Shown: positions 18,310-27,821, counted from the stretch's first letter. The stretch: DNA of 64,000 nucleotides from JAEXZL01 sp049943125 (GCF_049943125.1 NZ_CP188040.1:3162001-3226000), one strand, 5' to 3'. Made by a program: numbers and translations. Notes: generated by a model from the letters alone, not told the origin.

Positions 18310-18547
18310 TGAGTAATTAGAAAATAAGTTGTTTTAAACGTATTGCTTTAATTTGTTAAATAATATACAATGCTTATTAGGGAAATAGTGCTAATAATTA
18401 CTAAATATTATTTTAAAGTTATTTTTATACAATTATGACGCTTTAGTGTGTTAAAAAAGTAACTAAATTAAATGTAAGGAATTAGATGCACTAAAGAAAA
18501 TAACTAAAATCTAAATAAAATGACAAAGGAAAGGTAGGACTGAACTT

Positions 18548-19285
18548 ATGAGTAAAAAAGTTGTTCTTATAACAGGATCCTCAAGAGGAATTGGAGCTGC
18601 CTGTGCTACAGAATTTGCAGAAGCAGGTTATAATGTGGTTATTCACTGCAACAGCAATATACAAAAAGCAAAGGAAGTATCTGAGCTGTGTAAAGCATTA
18701 GGTGCAGAGGTTCTTGTATTTCAAGCTGATGTTTCAAAATATGATGAATGTAATCGATTAGTGGATGCGGCTATTGAACACTTTGGCCAAATTGATGTTT
18801 TAGTTAATAATGCAGGTATAGAAGCTAATGGCTCTATAATGGAGACAACCCTTGAGCAATTTGATGATGTAATGAAGGTGAATGCTTATGGTCCCTTCTA
18901 TATGTCAAAGCTAGTAGTTCCACATATGATAGAGAGAAAAACAGGAAGTATTATTTTTATGTCTTCAACGAGCGCTGCTACTGGTTCTACTGGAAGCTCT
19001 GCTTATGCTACCTCCAAGGCAGCTCTCATAGGATTAACTAAGACTCTTGCAAGAGATTTGGCGCCTATAGGGATCAATGTAAATGCAATATGTCCAGGTC
19101 CTATAGAAACTGATATGGTTGCTGCTCTTCCCATAGAGCTAAAGACCTGGATAAAAGGCAGCGTCTTTGCAGGAAGACTTGGAAAGCCAGAAGAGGTTGG
19201 AGCAGCAGCAGTATTTTTAGCCTCAGAAAAAGCTAATTACATTACTGGACAATCACTAACTATAGATGGTATATTCCGTACCTAA
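18548..19285 (+). CDS. Short-chain dehydrogenase/reductase (FabG-like)
   Basis: 245 residues. Classical SDR: NAD(P)-binding TGSSRGIG near the N-terminus, NNAG, catalytic Ser in MSSTS thirteen residues before the Tyr of YATSK, and the late NAICPGPIETDM. The residue after the glycine motif region does not decide NAD against NADP. Neighbours are an IclR regulator and an old-yellow-enzyme reductase, which suggests reduction of a small unsaturated or keto substrate rather than fatty acid synthesis (inference). Confidence 0.9.
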   Translation: MSKKVVLITGSSRGIGAACATEFAEAGYNVVIHCNSNIQKAKEVSELCKALGAEVLVFQADVSKYDECNRLVDAAIEHFGQIDVLVNNAGIEANGSIMETTLEQFDDVMKVNAYGPFYMSKLVVPHMIERKTGSIIFMSSTSAATGSTGSSAYATSKAALIGLTKTLARDLAPIGINVNAICPGPIETDMVAALPIELKTWIKGSVFAGRLGKPEEVGAAAVFLASEKANYITGQSLTIDGIFRT

Positions 19286-19294
19286 GATTGTTAT

Positions 19295-19332
19295 AAAAAA
19301 TACTTGAGGCATTAAGCCTCAAGTATTTTTTA
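19295..19332. terminator. Bidirectional terminator between SDR and iclR-type gene
   Basis: AAAAAATACTTGAGGC pairs with GCCTCAAGTATTTTTT. A-run on one side and T-run on the other allow it to serve both convergent genes. Confidence 0.9.
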
Positions 19333-19359
19333 TTAAGTTCATTTAATAAAATTGAATAT

Positions 19360-20193
19360 TTAGAGTTCATTACGGGACCATATATCTGTTAGAGTACTAG
19401 CTGTATACTTTATTTCTTCGATTATTTTATCTATAGAAAACTTATTTAGTTTCGCTTTTTGTCCGTTTATACTTAAAACACCCACGAGTAAATTATCTTT
19501 ATTAAATACAGGGGCAGCGATGCACAGACTACCTGGACGGAGATCATTTTCTTCATAGGCGTAGCCTTTTACTCTGACGTGTTGAACTTTCGATATAACA
19601 TCATCAATTTCCAGACTCTTATTTTTATATCTCTTATTCAGTTTAATATAGTTTTCTCTGAACTCTTGAGAATCAGCACCGTTTTCTAGGTAAGCCATAA
19701 AGCACATATAAACAGCTGGTTGAAAGACCTCACTGGCATCACATTGTTTTGGTGTAATTAAGGTTTTTGAATAGGTGTTGTTTAGGTATTGTTGTAAAAC
19801 TAGTACAAAATCACCCTTAGCTTTTTCCTGGGTGTTATCATTCCGATTATAGTTTAAAAGACTTAAATTTATCTTTTCATCATATTTCTCTGATAAATAT
19901 TCAAGATGTGGTCTTGCAATGGTTGCTATAGGAAAGTTGCTGGCAGCAACTAGTCCCATCATAAAAACTCTTGAGCTTAAGGTATATAGACCTGTTTGCT
20001 CATCTTTTTCTAAAAAATCCTTTTCAGTTAGAGTTAATAATGTTCTATATACTGTGCTTTTATGCAAATTCATTGATTTAGATATTTCAGTAAGAGTCAT
20101 CTTACCTCCATTTTGATACATTATATCAAGTATATCTAATGCGCGTTCCAAACATTTAATAGAGGATATAAGATCACCTTCTTTCCTAATCAA
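19360..20193 (-). CDS. IclR-family transcriptional regulator
   Basis: 277 residues. The N-terminal winged helix-turn-helix (about 8-75) shows LERALDILDIMYQNGG, LTEISKSMNLHKSTVYRTLLTL and a wing; the C-terminal part is the IclR effector-binding domain with GYAYEENDLRPGSLCIAAPVF and GVLSINGQ. It is longer than usual (about 250) because of an insert near residues 115-185. Transcribed away from the old-yellow-enzyme gene, whose promoter region it shares, so it probably regulates that gene and perhaps the SDR. Confidence 0.88.
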   Translation of the reverse strand: MIRKEGDLISSIKCLERALDILDIMYQNGGKMTLTEISKSMNLHKSTVYRTLLTLTEKDFLEKDEQTGLYTLSSRVFMMGLVAASNFPIATIARPHLEYLSEKYDEKINLSLLNYNRNDNTQEKAKGDFVLVLQQYLNNTYSKTLITPKQCDASEVFQPAVYMCFMAYLENGADSQEFRENYIKLNKRYKNKSLEIDDVISKVQHVRVKGYAYEENDLRPGSLCIAAPVFNKDNLLVGVLSINGQKAKLNKFSIDKIIEEIKYTASTLTDIWSRNEL

Positions 20194-20204
20194 TTATAGC
20201 ACAG

Positions 20205-20221
20205 TGATATGAATGATATCA
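20205..20221. promoter_or_regulatory. Inverted repeat in the iclR/OYE divergent region, candidate operator
   Basis: TGATAT, 5-base spacer, ATATCA, located 11 bases upstream of the regulator start. A looser GTTC...GAAC dyad follows near 20235. Either could be the operator of the adjacent regulator; neither resembles the GGAAnnnnTTCC palindromes found near the second IclR gene. Confidence 0.35.
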
Positions 20222-20437
20222 ATTAGACAAAGTGTTCCACACAGTAGAACCAAAAATAATTCATAGACTTTAAGAAATCTTCATTTTAACTGTAAAGATA
20301 GGAAAATTCATGATTAATCATATGCTAAAGTAAAGAATATGATGAAATAATTTACAAAATTGCTGTTAATTTGTTGCTCAGGATAGAACAGTATGTTAAA
20401 ATTTAAATAATATTAATTGTGGGAAAGGGGAAAATAA

Positions 20438-22351
20438 ATGAAGGTATTAGAGTCTATTAAAATAGGAAAGCTGGAGCTTAAAAATAGATTTGTTATGGTT
20501 GCCATGGGACCTGAGCTTGGAGATTTTGATTCAAGAGCAGTAGATTATTATCTTGCAAGGGCAAAGGGTGGAGCATCCATGATTATGACTACAGTTATAG
20601 CTACAGAAGCTATTGACGGTCATTCTCCTGCATCAACTCTTACGGAGGAAAGCTATATAGGTTTTAAGAATATGGTAGATAGAGCTCATGAATATGGCTG
20701 TAAAGTATGCATTCAAATTATGCCTGGTATAGGTCTTGGTGGAAAAGCAGAGGGTAGAGAAAAGCCAGCTTCAGCTTCAGCAATTCCTCTTTATCCAGGT
20801 AGTGAGTATACTTTTGATGAACTCACTAAAGAAGAGATTAAATTTATTCAAGGGGAAGTTTTACGTACAGTAAAGCTAGCAGAAAAAGCAGGAGCCGATG
20901 CAGTAGAGGTTCACGCTTACGGTGGATATTTGACAGATAAGTTTATGACGAAGAAATGGAACATCCGTACTGATGAATATGGTGGAAGCTTCGAAAATAG
21001 AATGAGATTTTTAAATGAAATCATCGACAATATTAAAAATGATCTTGGTGATGACTTTCCTATTATCGTAAAATACACTCCACAGCATTTTTTACCAGTT
21101 GAAGCGGGCTATAGAGGAATTGATGAAGGGATTGAAATAGCAAAAATGCTGGAAAAGAAAGGTGTACATGCTCTTCACGTAGACGCTGGTTGCCATGATA
21201 ACTGGTATATGGCTATGCCTCCTATTTATCAGCAGGAAATGGTACCTCAAATGCTTTCCTCAAGAATAATAAAGGAAGTTACTACTTTGCCTGTTATTTC
21301 TAATGGACATTTGGGAGATATAGGCAAGGCAGAAACAGCTATTAAAAATAATTGGATTGATATAGCTGGTGTTGGTAGAGAGTTTTTAGCAGATCCAGAT
21401 TTTCCTAACAAAGTAATAGCAAACAAAACTAATGAGATACGTAATTGTATTTATTGTAATGAAGGCTGTATTGCAAGAGTTTGTGAAGGAAAGAGTATAA
21501 ACTGTGCGGTTAACCCAACAACTGGTTATGAAGGAATCAAAGATATAAAGGCTACTGAAGCTCCAAAAAGAGTACTTGTTATTGGTGCAGGTCCTGGAGG
21601 ATGTCAAGCAGCCATTGCAGCTACTCAAGCGGGACATGATGTAGAGATTTGGGAAAAGAATGAGTACTTAGGCGGGAATTTCTATAATGCGTGCATGCCT
21701 CCATTTAAGAGAGATGGAGAAAAAGTACTTAATTATTATCGCACAATGATAGAAACCTTAAATATTAGAATCAAGTATTGTATGGAAGCAACGGAAGAAA
21801 AAATACTAAATTATAATGCTGATAAAGTTATTTATGCTGCCGGAGCTAATCCTATTAAGCCTGGAAGTATACAAGGTATAAATAATAGTAATGTAACAAC
21901 AGCAGTAGATGTGCTTCAGAACAAAGCATTATTAGGTGATGAAGTAGCAATAATAGGCGGTGGACTTGTTGGCTGTGAAACTGCTATTATGCTAGCCAAT
22001 AGAGGTAAGAAGGTTACAATAGTTGAAATGGCTTCAAAAATATTACCAGAACCAATATTTATTCAGAATTTAATGATGCTAAATCAAATGCTGAAGCACC
22101 CTAATATTACAACTAAGCCATCTTGTAAGCTGCTTAGCATAAATGATGGATTCATAAATGTAGAGGTTGATGGGAATAATGAAGATATAAAATGTGATAA
22201 TGTTGTATTGGCCATGGGCTTTTCACCTAATGACAGCATTTTCAATTCTCTAAAGGATAAAATTGATATTGTAAATGTTGGAGATAGCATAAGAGCGAGA
22301 AAGGTATTAAATGCTGTACATGAAGCCTATGATGCGGTATTAAGTATATAG
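20438..22351 (+). CDS. Old-yellow-enzyme family flavin oxidoreductase (2,4-dienoyl-CoA/enoate reductase type)
   Basis: 637 residues. It has the domain order of 2,4-dienoyl-CoA reductase, BaiCD/BaiH and enoate reductase. N-terminal FMN TIM barrel (about 1-330, with VEVHAYGGYLTDKFM); a [4Fe-4S] motif with Cys spacing C-x2-C-x3-C-x11-C (CIYCNEGC onwards, about 335-355); then an FAD/NAD(P) Rossmann pair (VLVIGAGPGG about 380; VAIIGGGLVGCE about 505). It reduces C=C bonds using NAD(P)H. Substrate unknown. Control by the divergent IclR gene is inferred. GGGAAAGGGG lies upstream of the start. Confidence 0.9.
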   Translation: MKVLESIKIGKLELKNRFVMVAMGPELGDFDSRAVDYYLARAKGGASMIMTTVIATEAIDGHSPASTLTEESYIGFKNMVDRAHEYGCKVCIQIMPGIGLGGKAEGREKPASASAIPLYPGSEYTFDELTKEEIKFIQGEVLRTVKLAEKAGADAVEVHAYGGYLTDKFMTKKWNIRTDEYGGSFENRMRFLNEIIDNIKNDLGDDFPIIVKYTPQHFLPVEAGYRGIDEGIEIAKMLEKKGVHALHVDAGCHDNWYMAMPPIYQQEMVPQMLSSRIIKEVTTLPVISNGHLGDIGKAETAIKNNWIDIAGVGREFLADPDFPNKVIANKTNEIRNCIYCNEGCIARVCEGKSINCAVNPTTGYEGIKDIKATEAPKRVLVIGAGPGGCQAAIAATQAGHDVEIWEKNEYLGGNFYNACMPPFKRDGEKVLNYYRTMIETLNIRIKYCMEATEEKILNYNADKVIYAAGANPIKPGSIQGINNSNVTTAVDVLQNKALLGDEVAIIGGGLVGCETAIMLANRGKKVTIVEMASKILPEPIFIQNLMMLNQMLKHPNITTKPSCKLLSINDGFINVEVDGNNEDIKCDNVVLAMGFSPNDSIFNSLKDKIDIVNVGDSIRARKVLNAVHEAYDAVLSI

Positions 22352-22401
22352 TTTTTATCTGGCTATAGAATTTTGTAACATATTTCAGAATGTTATTTTG
22401 T

Positions 22402-22431
22402 TCCCTCAGACTACGGTTTGGGGGATTTTTT
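22402..22431 (+). terminator. Terminator after the OYE reductase
   Basis: TCCCTCAGAC / GTTTGGGGGA, ten pairs including G-T wobbles, tetraloop TACG, then TTTTTT. Related in sequence to the terminators at 2734 and 22970. Confidence 0.88.
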
Positions 22432-22486
22432 CATTTAGAGGTTTAGAGTTATTTGAGAATTAAGTGAGTATATATGCGGTATAGAG

Positions 22487-22932
22487 TTTTATATATTGCA
22501 TGGTATAAATCCTTCTGAAGCAAGATACAACGGTCAACAGCTAAAAGCATATCCAAGAATGACCTTCCAATTATCAATAAAAGGAGGAAGCGAAATGAAC
22601 TATAGAATAGAAGAAAAGGAAGCCTTCAGCTTAGTTGGGATTAAGAAAAGGGAGAGCTAGACCACTATATAGGTGTAGCAACAAATAAAGAATGCCCTGA
22701 GGAGCTATCAGAGCTTAAAGTTTCGGCATCAACCTGGGCTGTATTCGAAGCTGTTGGACCATTTCCAGAGACTCTTCAAGACACCTGGGGACGCATTTAT
22801 TCTGAATGGTTCCCATCCTCAAATTATGAAATAGCAGAAGGACCAGAAATCTTATGGAATGAAAATAAAGATGTGACTTCACCAGAATTTAAAAGTGAAA
22901 TATGGGTACCGATTATTAGAAGACTATTGTAG
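22487..22932 (+). pseudogene. Decayed AraC-family regulator with GyrI-like effector-binding domain
   Basis: Two fragments in different frames. 22487-22660 reads LHGINPSEARYNG...QLSIKGG then MNYRIEEKEAFSLVGIKKR and stops: the end of an AraC DNA-binding domain joined to the start of a GyrI-like domain. 22660-22932 reads DHYIGVATNKECPEEL... to EIWVPIIRRLL: the second half of that domain. About 60-80 residues between them are missing and the frame has shifted. The AraC N-terminal half is absent. A good ribosome site before MNYRIEE is a relic. Not expected to be functional. Confidence 0.8.
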
Positions 22933-22969
22933 ATTAAGGTTATGAATTAAATTTTTATGCATAATTATG

Positions 22970-23004
22970 CTCCCTCAAACATAGGTTTGAGGGAGTATTT
23001 TTTT
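22970..23004 (+). terminator. Terminator after the AraC/GyrI pseudogene
   Basis: CTCCCTCAAAC pairs perfectly with GTTTGAGGGAG around ATAG, followed by TATTTTTTT. Confidence 0.9.
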
Positions 23005-23143
23005 AGTGTCCATGATATTTAATAGAATTATTAATATTAAATCTATTAAGGCTATCTATAATATCACTGTTTAAGAAACAAAAAATAGCCTGTGAACAAT
23101 ATTTGATATTATGGAATATATTATAAAATATAGTAATATTATC

Positions 23144-23173
23144 TTGACTATAATGTACGACATACAGTATACT
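23144..23173 (+). promoter_or_regulatory. Promoter of the padR operon with overlapping palindrome
   Basis: TTGACT (23144-23149), 18-base spacer, TATACT (23168-23173). The perfect palindrome AGTATACT overlaps the -10, and ATGTACGACAT lies in the spacer; either could be the autoregulatory PadR site (inference). Confidence 0.6.
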
Positions 23174-23190
23174 TGAATTGAGGTGATTAA

Positions 23191-23535
23191 ATGAACTCAA
23201 CGGATGAATTAATCAATTCCCTTACAGTTGAACTAAAACGAGGAACAATGGTTCTGTTAGTCCTTAGTCAGCTTCATTCAAATGAATATGGCTATTCACT
23301 GGTGCAGAAATTGGAAGAAAAGAAAGTGCCAATTGAAGCAGGAACATTGTATCCGCTATTGCGCAGATTAGAAAAACAGAAGCTGCTTGTAAGTGAATGG
23401 GATACCAGCGAAAGCAGACCTAGAAAATTTTATACCCTCAGTGATGACGGTAAAGAAGTATATAAGAAGCTTAAGAAAGAGTGGAAACAAATCTCAACCC
23501 TATTAGATACAATTTTAGAGGAGGATGAAAAATGA
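23191..23535 (+). CDS. PadR-family transcriptional regulator
   Basis: 114 residues, the short PadR subtype (PadR-s2). The winged helix shows MVLLVLSQLHSNEYGYSLVQKL, then the wing motif AGTLYPLLRRLEKQKLL and SRPRKFYTLSDDGKE. A C-terminal helix serves for dimerisation. It overlaps the next gene by 4 bases (ATGA), so the two are cotranslated; PadR genes are commonly paired with HAAS-domain membrane proteins that they regulate. Confidence 0.92.
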   Translation: MNSTDELINSLTVELKRGTMVLLVLSQLHSNEYGYSLVQKLEEKKVPIEAGTLYPLLRRLEKQKLLVSEWDTSESRPRKFYTLSDDGKEVYKKLKKEWKQISTLLDTILEEDEK

Positions 23536-24530
23536 ATCTGATTGATCGATATGTTCATGCCGTGGGAAGTTATCTGCCAAAGGAGATTCGTGATGATGTT
23601 TTAAAGGAACTTAGAACTAATATAGAAGATATGCTCCCTGATAACTATACTGAAAAAGATATATATAATATTCTGAAGGAAATGGGTAGTCCCATGGAGC
23701 TTGCCAATGAGTATAACCCTCAAAAAAGATATATCATTGGTCCAGGGTATTATGACAAATACTTGGAGGTTCTTAAAATAGTAGTAGGTATTTGTATTGC
23801 TGTTTTTATAGGTATTGAGATAATAGAGAGAGTTATAAATCCCTCTAAAATAGATGTAATGGAAACAATTATACAGTTGTTTATAAATATAATTTCTGGA
23901 GGATTATTGGGGGCGATGCAAGGTGCCTTTTGGGTCACTCTTATATTCGTTATTTTAGAAAGAAGTGGAGTTGAAGCGGGGGATTTATCACAGATTAGTG
24001 ATAAATGGACTCCAGATTCCTTGCCAGAGCTACCGGTAAATGATGGTTTGAAGATTTCTAGAGGAGAAACTATTTTTTCAGTGGTATGGACTATAATCTT
24101 TACAGCTCTTTTGTATTTTCAGCCTCAAGTCATAGGTATTTATAGAAATATAGAAAATGGTGTTTTGCAGGCTACCCCGTTATTTGATATTAATGTGCTT
24201 AAAGTATACATGCCTTTCATTCTTGCTTTGACAGTACTTCAGCTGGGTATTTTTATATGGAAGTATATTGCAGAAAGATGGAATATATCACTGATTATAT
24301 GCAATGCTGTTTATAATGTACTCATGTGTATATTGGTTGTTGTTATGTTAAGTGATACTGCACTATTTAATGCTGCTTTTATTTCAGAAATAGCCGAGCT
24401 CACAAAAGGCTCTATTAATACTATTGCATTATGGTTTGATAGAGGGAAGTGGATTTTTGCTGGAGTCTTTATTGTTCTTTGCATTTGGGATAGTATATCC
24501 ACCTTTTATAAGTTCATAGTTAAAAAGTAA
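23532..24530 (+). CDS. Membrane protein with N-terminal HAAS-like domain
   Basis: 332 residues. The N-terminal 75 residues (RYVHAVGSYLPKEIRDDVLKELRTNIED, DIYNILKEMGSPMELANEY) look like the HAAS helical signalling domain that often follows PadR genes. About six hydrophobic segments follow (about 80-105, 120-145, 180-200, 220-245, 255-285, 305-325). Function unknown; usually read as a membrane-stress or envelope protein controlled by its PadR partner. Confidence 0.8.
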   Translation: MNLIDRYVHAVGSYLPKEIRDDVLKELRTNIEDMLPDNYTEKDIYNILKEMGSPMELANEYNPQKRYIIGPGYYDKYLEVLKIVVGICIAVFIGIEIIERVINPSKIDVMETIIQLFINIISGGLLGAMQGAFWVTLIFVILERSGVEAGDLSQISDKWTPDSLPELPVNDGLKISRGETIFSVVWTIIFTALLYFQPQVIGIYRNIENGVLQATPLFDINVLKVYMPFILALTVLQLGIFIWKYIAERWNISLIICNAVYNVLMCILVVVMLSDTALFNAAFISEIAELTKGSINTIALWFDRGKWIFAGVFIVLCIWDSISTFYKFIVKK

Positions 24531-24562
24531 TTGTCATAATGATAAATGAAACGGTTATTAAT

Positions 24563-24598
24563 AAAGAATCTTCTTCTGGCGATGGGGATTCTTTTTTA
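24563..24598 (+). terminator. Terminator after the PadR/HAAS operon
   Basis: AAAGAATC pairs with GATTCTTT, with further partial pairing inside, followed by TTTTATT. Confidence 0.75.
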
Positions 24599-24724
24599 TT
24601 ACTAATAAAGTAGTTATAGATAGAAAAGTATATTATGTTGACAGTGCCAATTGTAAAGTATATATTTGAATATAAGTAATAATATGGAAGATGGTTTTGG
24701 GTAATAAAGAGGGGAGTTAAAATA

Positions 24725-25216
24725 ATGAATAAAAGAATATATCTACAGAAGTTTACTTCTGAAGACTTTGATAAATACTATGAACTAGTTAGAGATGAAA
24801 GAGTTATGGCCATGATCACAGAAAGAGCTCTTCCTTTAGCTGAGGCAAAAGAAAAATTCAATTTAATATTGAAAAACAATGAATTAAAAGAGTCCTTTGG
24901 TAATTTTAAAGTTATAGAAGCTTCAACAAATAACTTTATAGGTTACGGGATGCTCAGGATCAAAGAGAAGGACTCAACAGAAGCTGAGCTAGGATATATG
25001 TTATTACCTGACTTCTGGGGCACAGGTATAGGAAGTGAAGTTGCTAGATTATTGGTTGAAAAGGCTAAAGAAGAAAAGCAATTAAATAAAATTACTGCAA
25101 TGATAGATCCTAAGAATAATGCTTCTAGGAAAATATTAATTAATAATGGATTTATAAGTATAGGCTTAGGAGAATTCTTTGGATTACCAAGTGAATCATT
25201 TATTTTGAAAATATAG
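24725..25216 (+). CDS. GNAT-family N-acetyltransferase
   Basis: 163 residues, RimJ/RimL-like subgroup. AELGYMLLPDFWGTGIGSEVARLLV gives the acetyl-CoA pyrophosphate-binding loop (GTGIGS) and MIDPKNNASRKILINNGF is the typical motif B region. Substrate unknown. It lies 18 bases before a 2H phosphoesterase gene behind GGTGAGAG, so the two probably form one operon. Confidence 0.88.
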   Translation: MNKRIYLQKFTSEDFDKYYELVRDERVMAMITERALPLAEAKEKFNLILKNNELKESFGNFKVIEASTNNFIGYGMLRIKEKDSTEAELGYMLLPDFWGTGIGSEVARLLVEKAKEEKQLNKITAMIDPKNNASRKILINNGFISIGLGEFFGLPSESFILKI

Positions 25217-25234
25217 TGATAAGGTGAGAGAAAT

Positions 25235-25777
25235 ATGTTGAGACGAACCATAATGATATTTCCACAATTTGATAACATAAACGTTATAGATGAAATAAGA
25301 CAGAAATATGATCCACTTGCTAATCATGTTAGACCACATATTACCCTAGTATTTACCTTTGAAAGCAATCTTACATCATTAGAAATTAAAGAGCATTTAA
25401 ATCAGGTACTTTCTGAGACAAGCTCCTTTAGACTAACTATGGGTGATATTATTAAAATTGATAATCCTTTAGGTATGTATTTATTTTTTACTATAAAAGA
25501 AGGTGTGGAAGAGATAAAAAAACTTAGCTTAAAGCTATATAAAGGAATCTTGGAACCTTATAAAGCAGCTTGGTTTAATGAGAAGACATTCTTACCTCAT
25601 ATGACATTGGGAAATTTCCCTTCAAGAGAGAAGTTAGATAAGGCTTATGAGGATGTTAATTCTATAAAAGAAAAGTTTACAACGAAGGTAAATAAGCTTT
25701 CTGTTGAAATTATTGATGAAAATGAAGATTCTGTCATAGAAGTTGAAATGAATCTTAGAAATGTTAATACTCCATAA
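25235..25777 (+). CDS. 2H phosphoesterase / 2'-5' RNA ligase family protein
   Basis: 180 residues. The two catalytic HxT motifs of the 2H family are present: HITLVF near residue 34 and HMTLGNF near residue 129. Members include ThpR-like cyclic phosphodiesterases and YjcG-like proteins; the real substrate cannot be read from sequence. The stop codon lies inside the left arm of the following terminator. Confidence 0.85.
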   Translation: MLRRTIMIFPQFDNINVIDEIRQKYDPLANHVRPHITLVFTFESNLTSLEIKEHLNQVLSETSSFRLTMGDIIKIDNPLGMYLFFTIKEGVEEIKKLSLKLYKGILEPYKAAWFNEKTFLPHMTLGNFPSREKLDKAYEDVNSIKEKFTTKVNKLSVEIIDENEDSVIEVEMNLRNVNTP

Positions 25778-25808
25778 GGCTACCCAAGCCTTATGGAGTA
25801 ATTTTTTT
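25769..25808 (+). terminator. Terminator overlapping the 2H gene stop
   Basis: ACTCCATAAGGCT pairs perfectly with AGCCTTATGGAGT around ACCCA, followed by AATTTTTTT. Confidence 0.92.
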
Positions 25809-25950
25809 ACGTAGAAGAGGATAACTTTGCAATAATTCAAACCATATCTGTGCAATATATTGGGTTTAATTGTTTGTTATATTATGTTAAAATTTAAACG
25901 AAATGTTTGAAAAAATGGAATATATATGATAAATTAAGGGGGAGAAACAA

Positions 25951-27711
25951 ATGAATATGTTGAAAAATAACAAGGGAATCTTAAGCATAGTATTATTGCT
26001 AGTATTTACTTTGCTTACTGGATGTTCAGGTAGTACAGCAGAGGGTTCCAAGGGATCATACAAGGCTGGAAGCTATACTGCTGAAGCTAAGGGACATAAT
26101 GGAAACATAAAGGTTGAGGTAATAGTAGATGAAGAATCTATTAAGGAAGTAAAGGTTTTAGAACATAAGGAAACAAAGGGTGTGGCTGATGCAGCTATTA
26201 CAAACATACCTGAAGGAATTGTTAAAGAACAAACGTTGGCTGTAGATACCATAACAGGCTGCACCGTGTCTAGTAAAGCTATATTAGCTGCAGTAGAAGA
26301 TGCACTAACACAGGCTGATGGAGATATAGCAGCTTTAAAGGTTAAGAAAGAGAAAAATAACACAGCTCAAAAAATCATCAAAGAAACAGACGTTGTAGTT
26401 GTAGGAGCAGGTATTGCTGGCTTATCTGCTGCAATTGAGGCTGCTGATAATGGAGCAAAGGTAATACTTCTAGAAAAAATGCCTGCGGTTGGTGGAAGTA
26501 CCATAAGATCTGGAGCTAAAATTTTGGCTGCTGAATCATCAATTCAAAAGGCTGCTGGTATAGAGGATTCCGCTGAAGATTTTGCTGATTTTCTAATGGA
26601 GATTGGTGAGGGCAAAGTGGACAAGGACTTCGTTAGTTTAATAGCAAACAATTCGGCAGAGAATATAGAGTGGCTCATGGATAATGGAGTGAAGTTTAAG
26701 GATGAGATTGAACCTCTACATTCCTATCGTACACCAGCTAGAGGTCATAAGGTTTACGAGGATTCAGGTGCAAATCTTATAATGCCATTACAGGATAAAG
26801 CCAAAGAGCTTGGTGTAGAAATATTACTACAAACACCTGCTTTAAGCTTGATTACTGAAGGGGAAAAGGTAACAGGTGTTAAGGCTGAGAATTCTAATGG
26901 AGATGAGATTACAATCAATGCTGGCGCTGTAATATTAGCTACTGGAGGCTTTGATAGAAATCCAGAGCTTGTTAAGAAGTATTTTCCTAGTGCTGGTGAG
27001 TTTACCACAACCGTTGGAGAAGGTAATACCGGAGACGGACTTATAATGGGTGAGGAAGCAGGAGCTCAAATCCTTAAAAATGATGCCGGAATTAGGCTTG
27101 CTCTGAACAGAACAACAATGCTTGGTTATGGTGAAGCTGCTGATGGCTTATTTGTAACTCCTGAGGGCAAACGCTTTATGGATGAAAAAGACTTCCACTT
27201 TACAAGGACAAGAATAATGTATGACTTAAATATCGAACATTGCTTCTATATTTTCGATGAATCAGATTATAACGAAAAGGTAGGTAAAGCCATAGAAGAA
27301 GGTACTGCTTTTGAAGCTGATAGCATTGAAGACTTAGCTGGTAAAATAGGAATGGACTCTAAAGTGTTAAAGGCTACCGTTGATAGATATAATGAGCTAG
27401 CTAAAAAAGGTAAGGATGATGACTTCAATAAGCCTTCTGAGTTCCTTACTGCCATTGCAAAAGGTAAGCTATATGCTGTGAAGCTATCAGGAAATACAAG
27501 TGGTACAATCGGTGGATTGAAGATTACAATTGATGGAGAGGTTTTAAATATAGAGGACAAGGTTATTTCAGGATTATATGCTGCAGGAGAGGTGGCCAAT
27601 GGTCAGATATTCTATAGAGAATATCCAGGAAGCGGTTCATCAATAATCGCGAATCTTACATTTGGTAGACAGGCAGGAGCTGCAGCAGCAAAAAATGTTC
27701 AGGGAAAATAA
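25951..27711 (+). CDS. Lipid-anchored FMN/FAD reductase (fumarate/urocanate reductase-like)
   Basis: 586 residues. Lipoprotein signal with lipobox LTGC (Cys25). Residues about 35-125 form an FMN-binding domain whose flavinylation-type motif reads DTITGCTVSS, with Cys where Ala is common. Residues about 140-586 form an FAD_binding_2 flavoprotein (VVVGAGIAGLSAAIEAADNG, GGSTIRSGAK, late GLYAAGEVANG and GSGSSIIANLTFG). The layout matches surface reductases that pass electrons to fumarate, urocanate, cinnamate-like or other unsaturated acids as anaerobic electron acceptors. No heme-binding CxxCH is present. Substrate unknown. The regulator downstream probably controls it. Confidence 0.87.
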   Translation: MNMLKNNKGILSIVLLLVFTLLTGCSGSTAEGSKGSYKAGSYTAEAKGHNGNIKVEVIVDEESIKEVKVLEHKETKGVADAAITNIPEGIVKEQTLAVDTITGCTVSSKAILAAVEDALTQADGDIAALKVKKEKNNTAQKIIKETDVVVVGAGIAGLSAAIEAADNGAKVILLEKMPAVGGSTIRSGAKILAAESSIQKAAGIEDSAEDFADFLMEIGEGKVDKDFVSLIANNSAENIEWLMDNGVKFKDEIEPLHSYRTPARGHKVYEDSGANLIMPLQDKAKELGVEILLQTPALSLITEGEKVTGVKAENSNGDEITINAGAVILATGGFDRNPELVKKYFPSAGEFTTTVGEGNTGDGLIMGEEAGAQILKNDAGIRLALNRTTMLGYGEAADGLFVTPEGKRFMDEKDFHFTRTRIMYDLNIEHCFYIFDESDYNEKVGKAIEEGTAFEADSIEDLAGKIGMDSKVLKATVDRYNELAKKGKDDDFNKPSEFLTAIAKGKLYAVKLSGNTSGTIGGLKITIDGEVLNIEDKVISGLYAAGEVANGQIFYREYPGSGSSIIANLTFGRQAGAAAAKNVQGK

Positions 27712-27821
27712 ATATATTAATTAAACCATGATGGAAATTTATAGCTTAATTTAGAATCTGACATAAGGTTATATATGGGTAAGAAAGCTTTTATGGGATA
27801 CAAAATAAGAGGGGTGAATTT

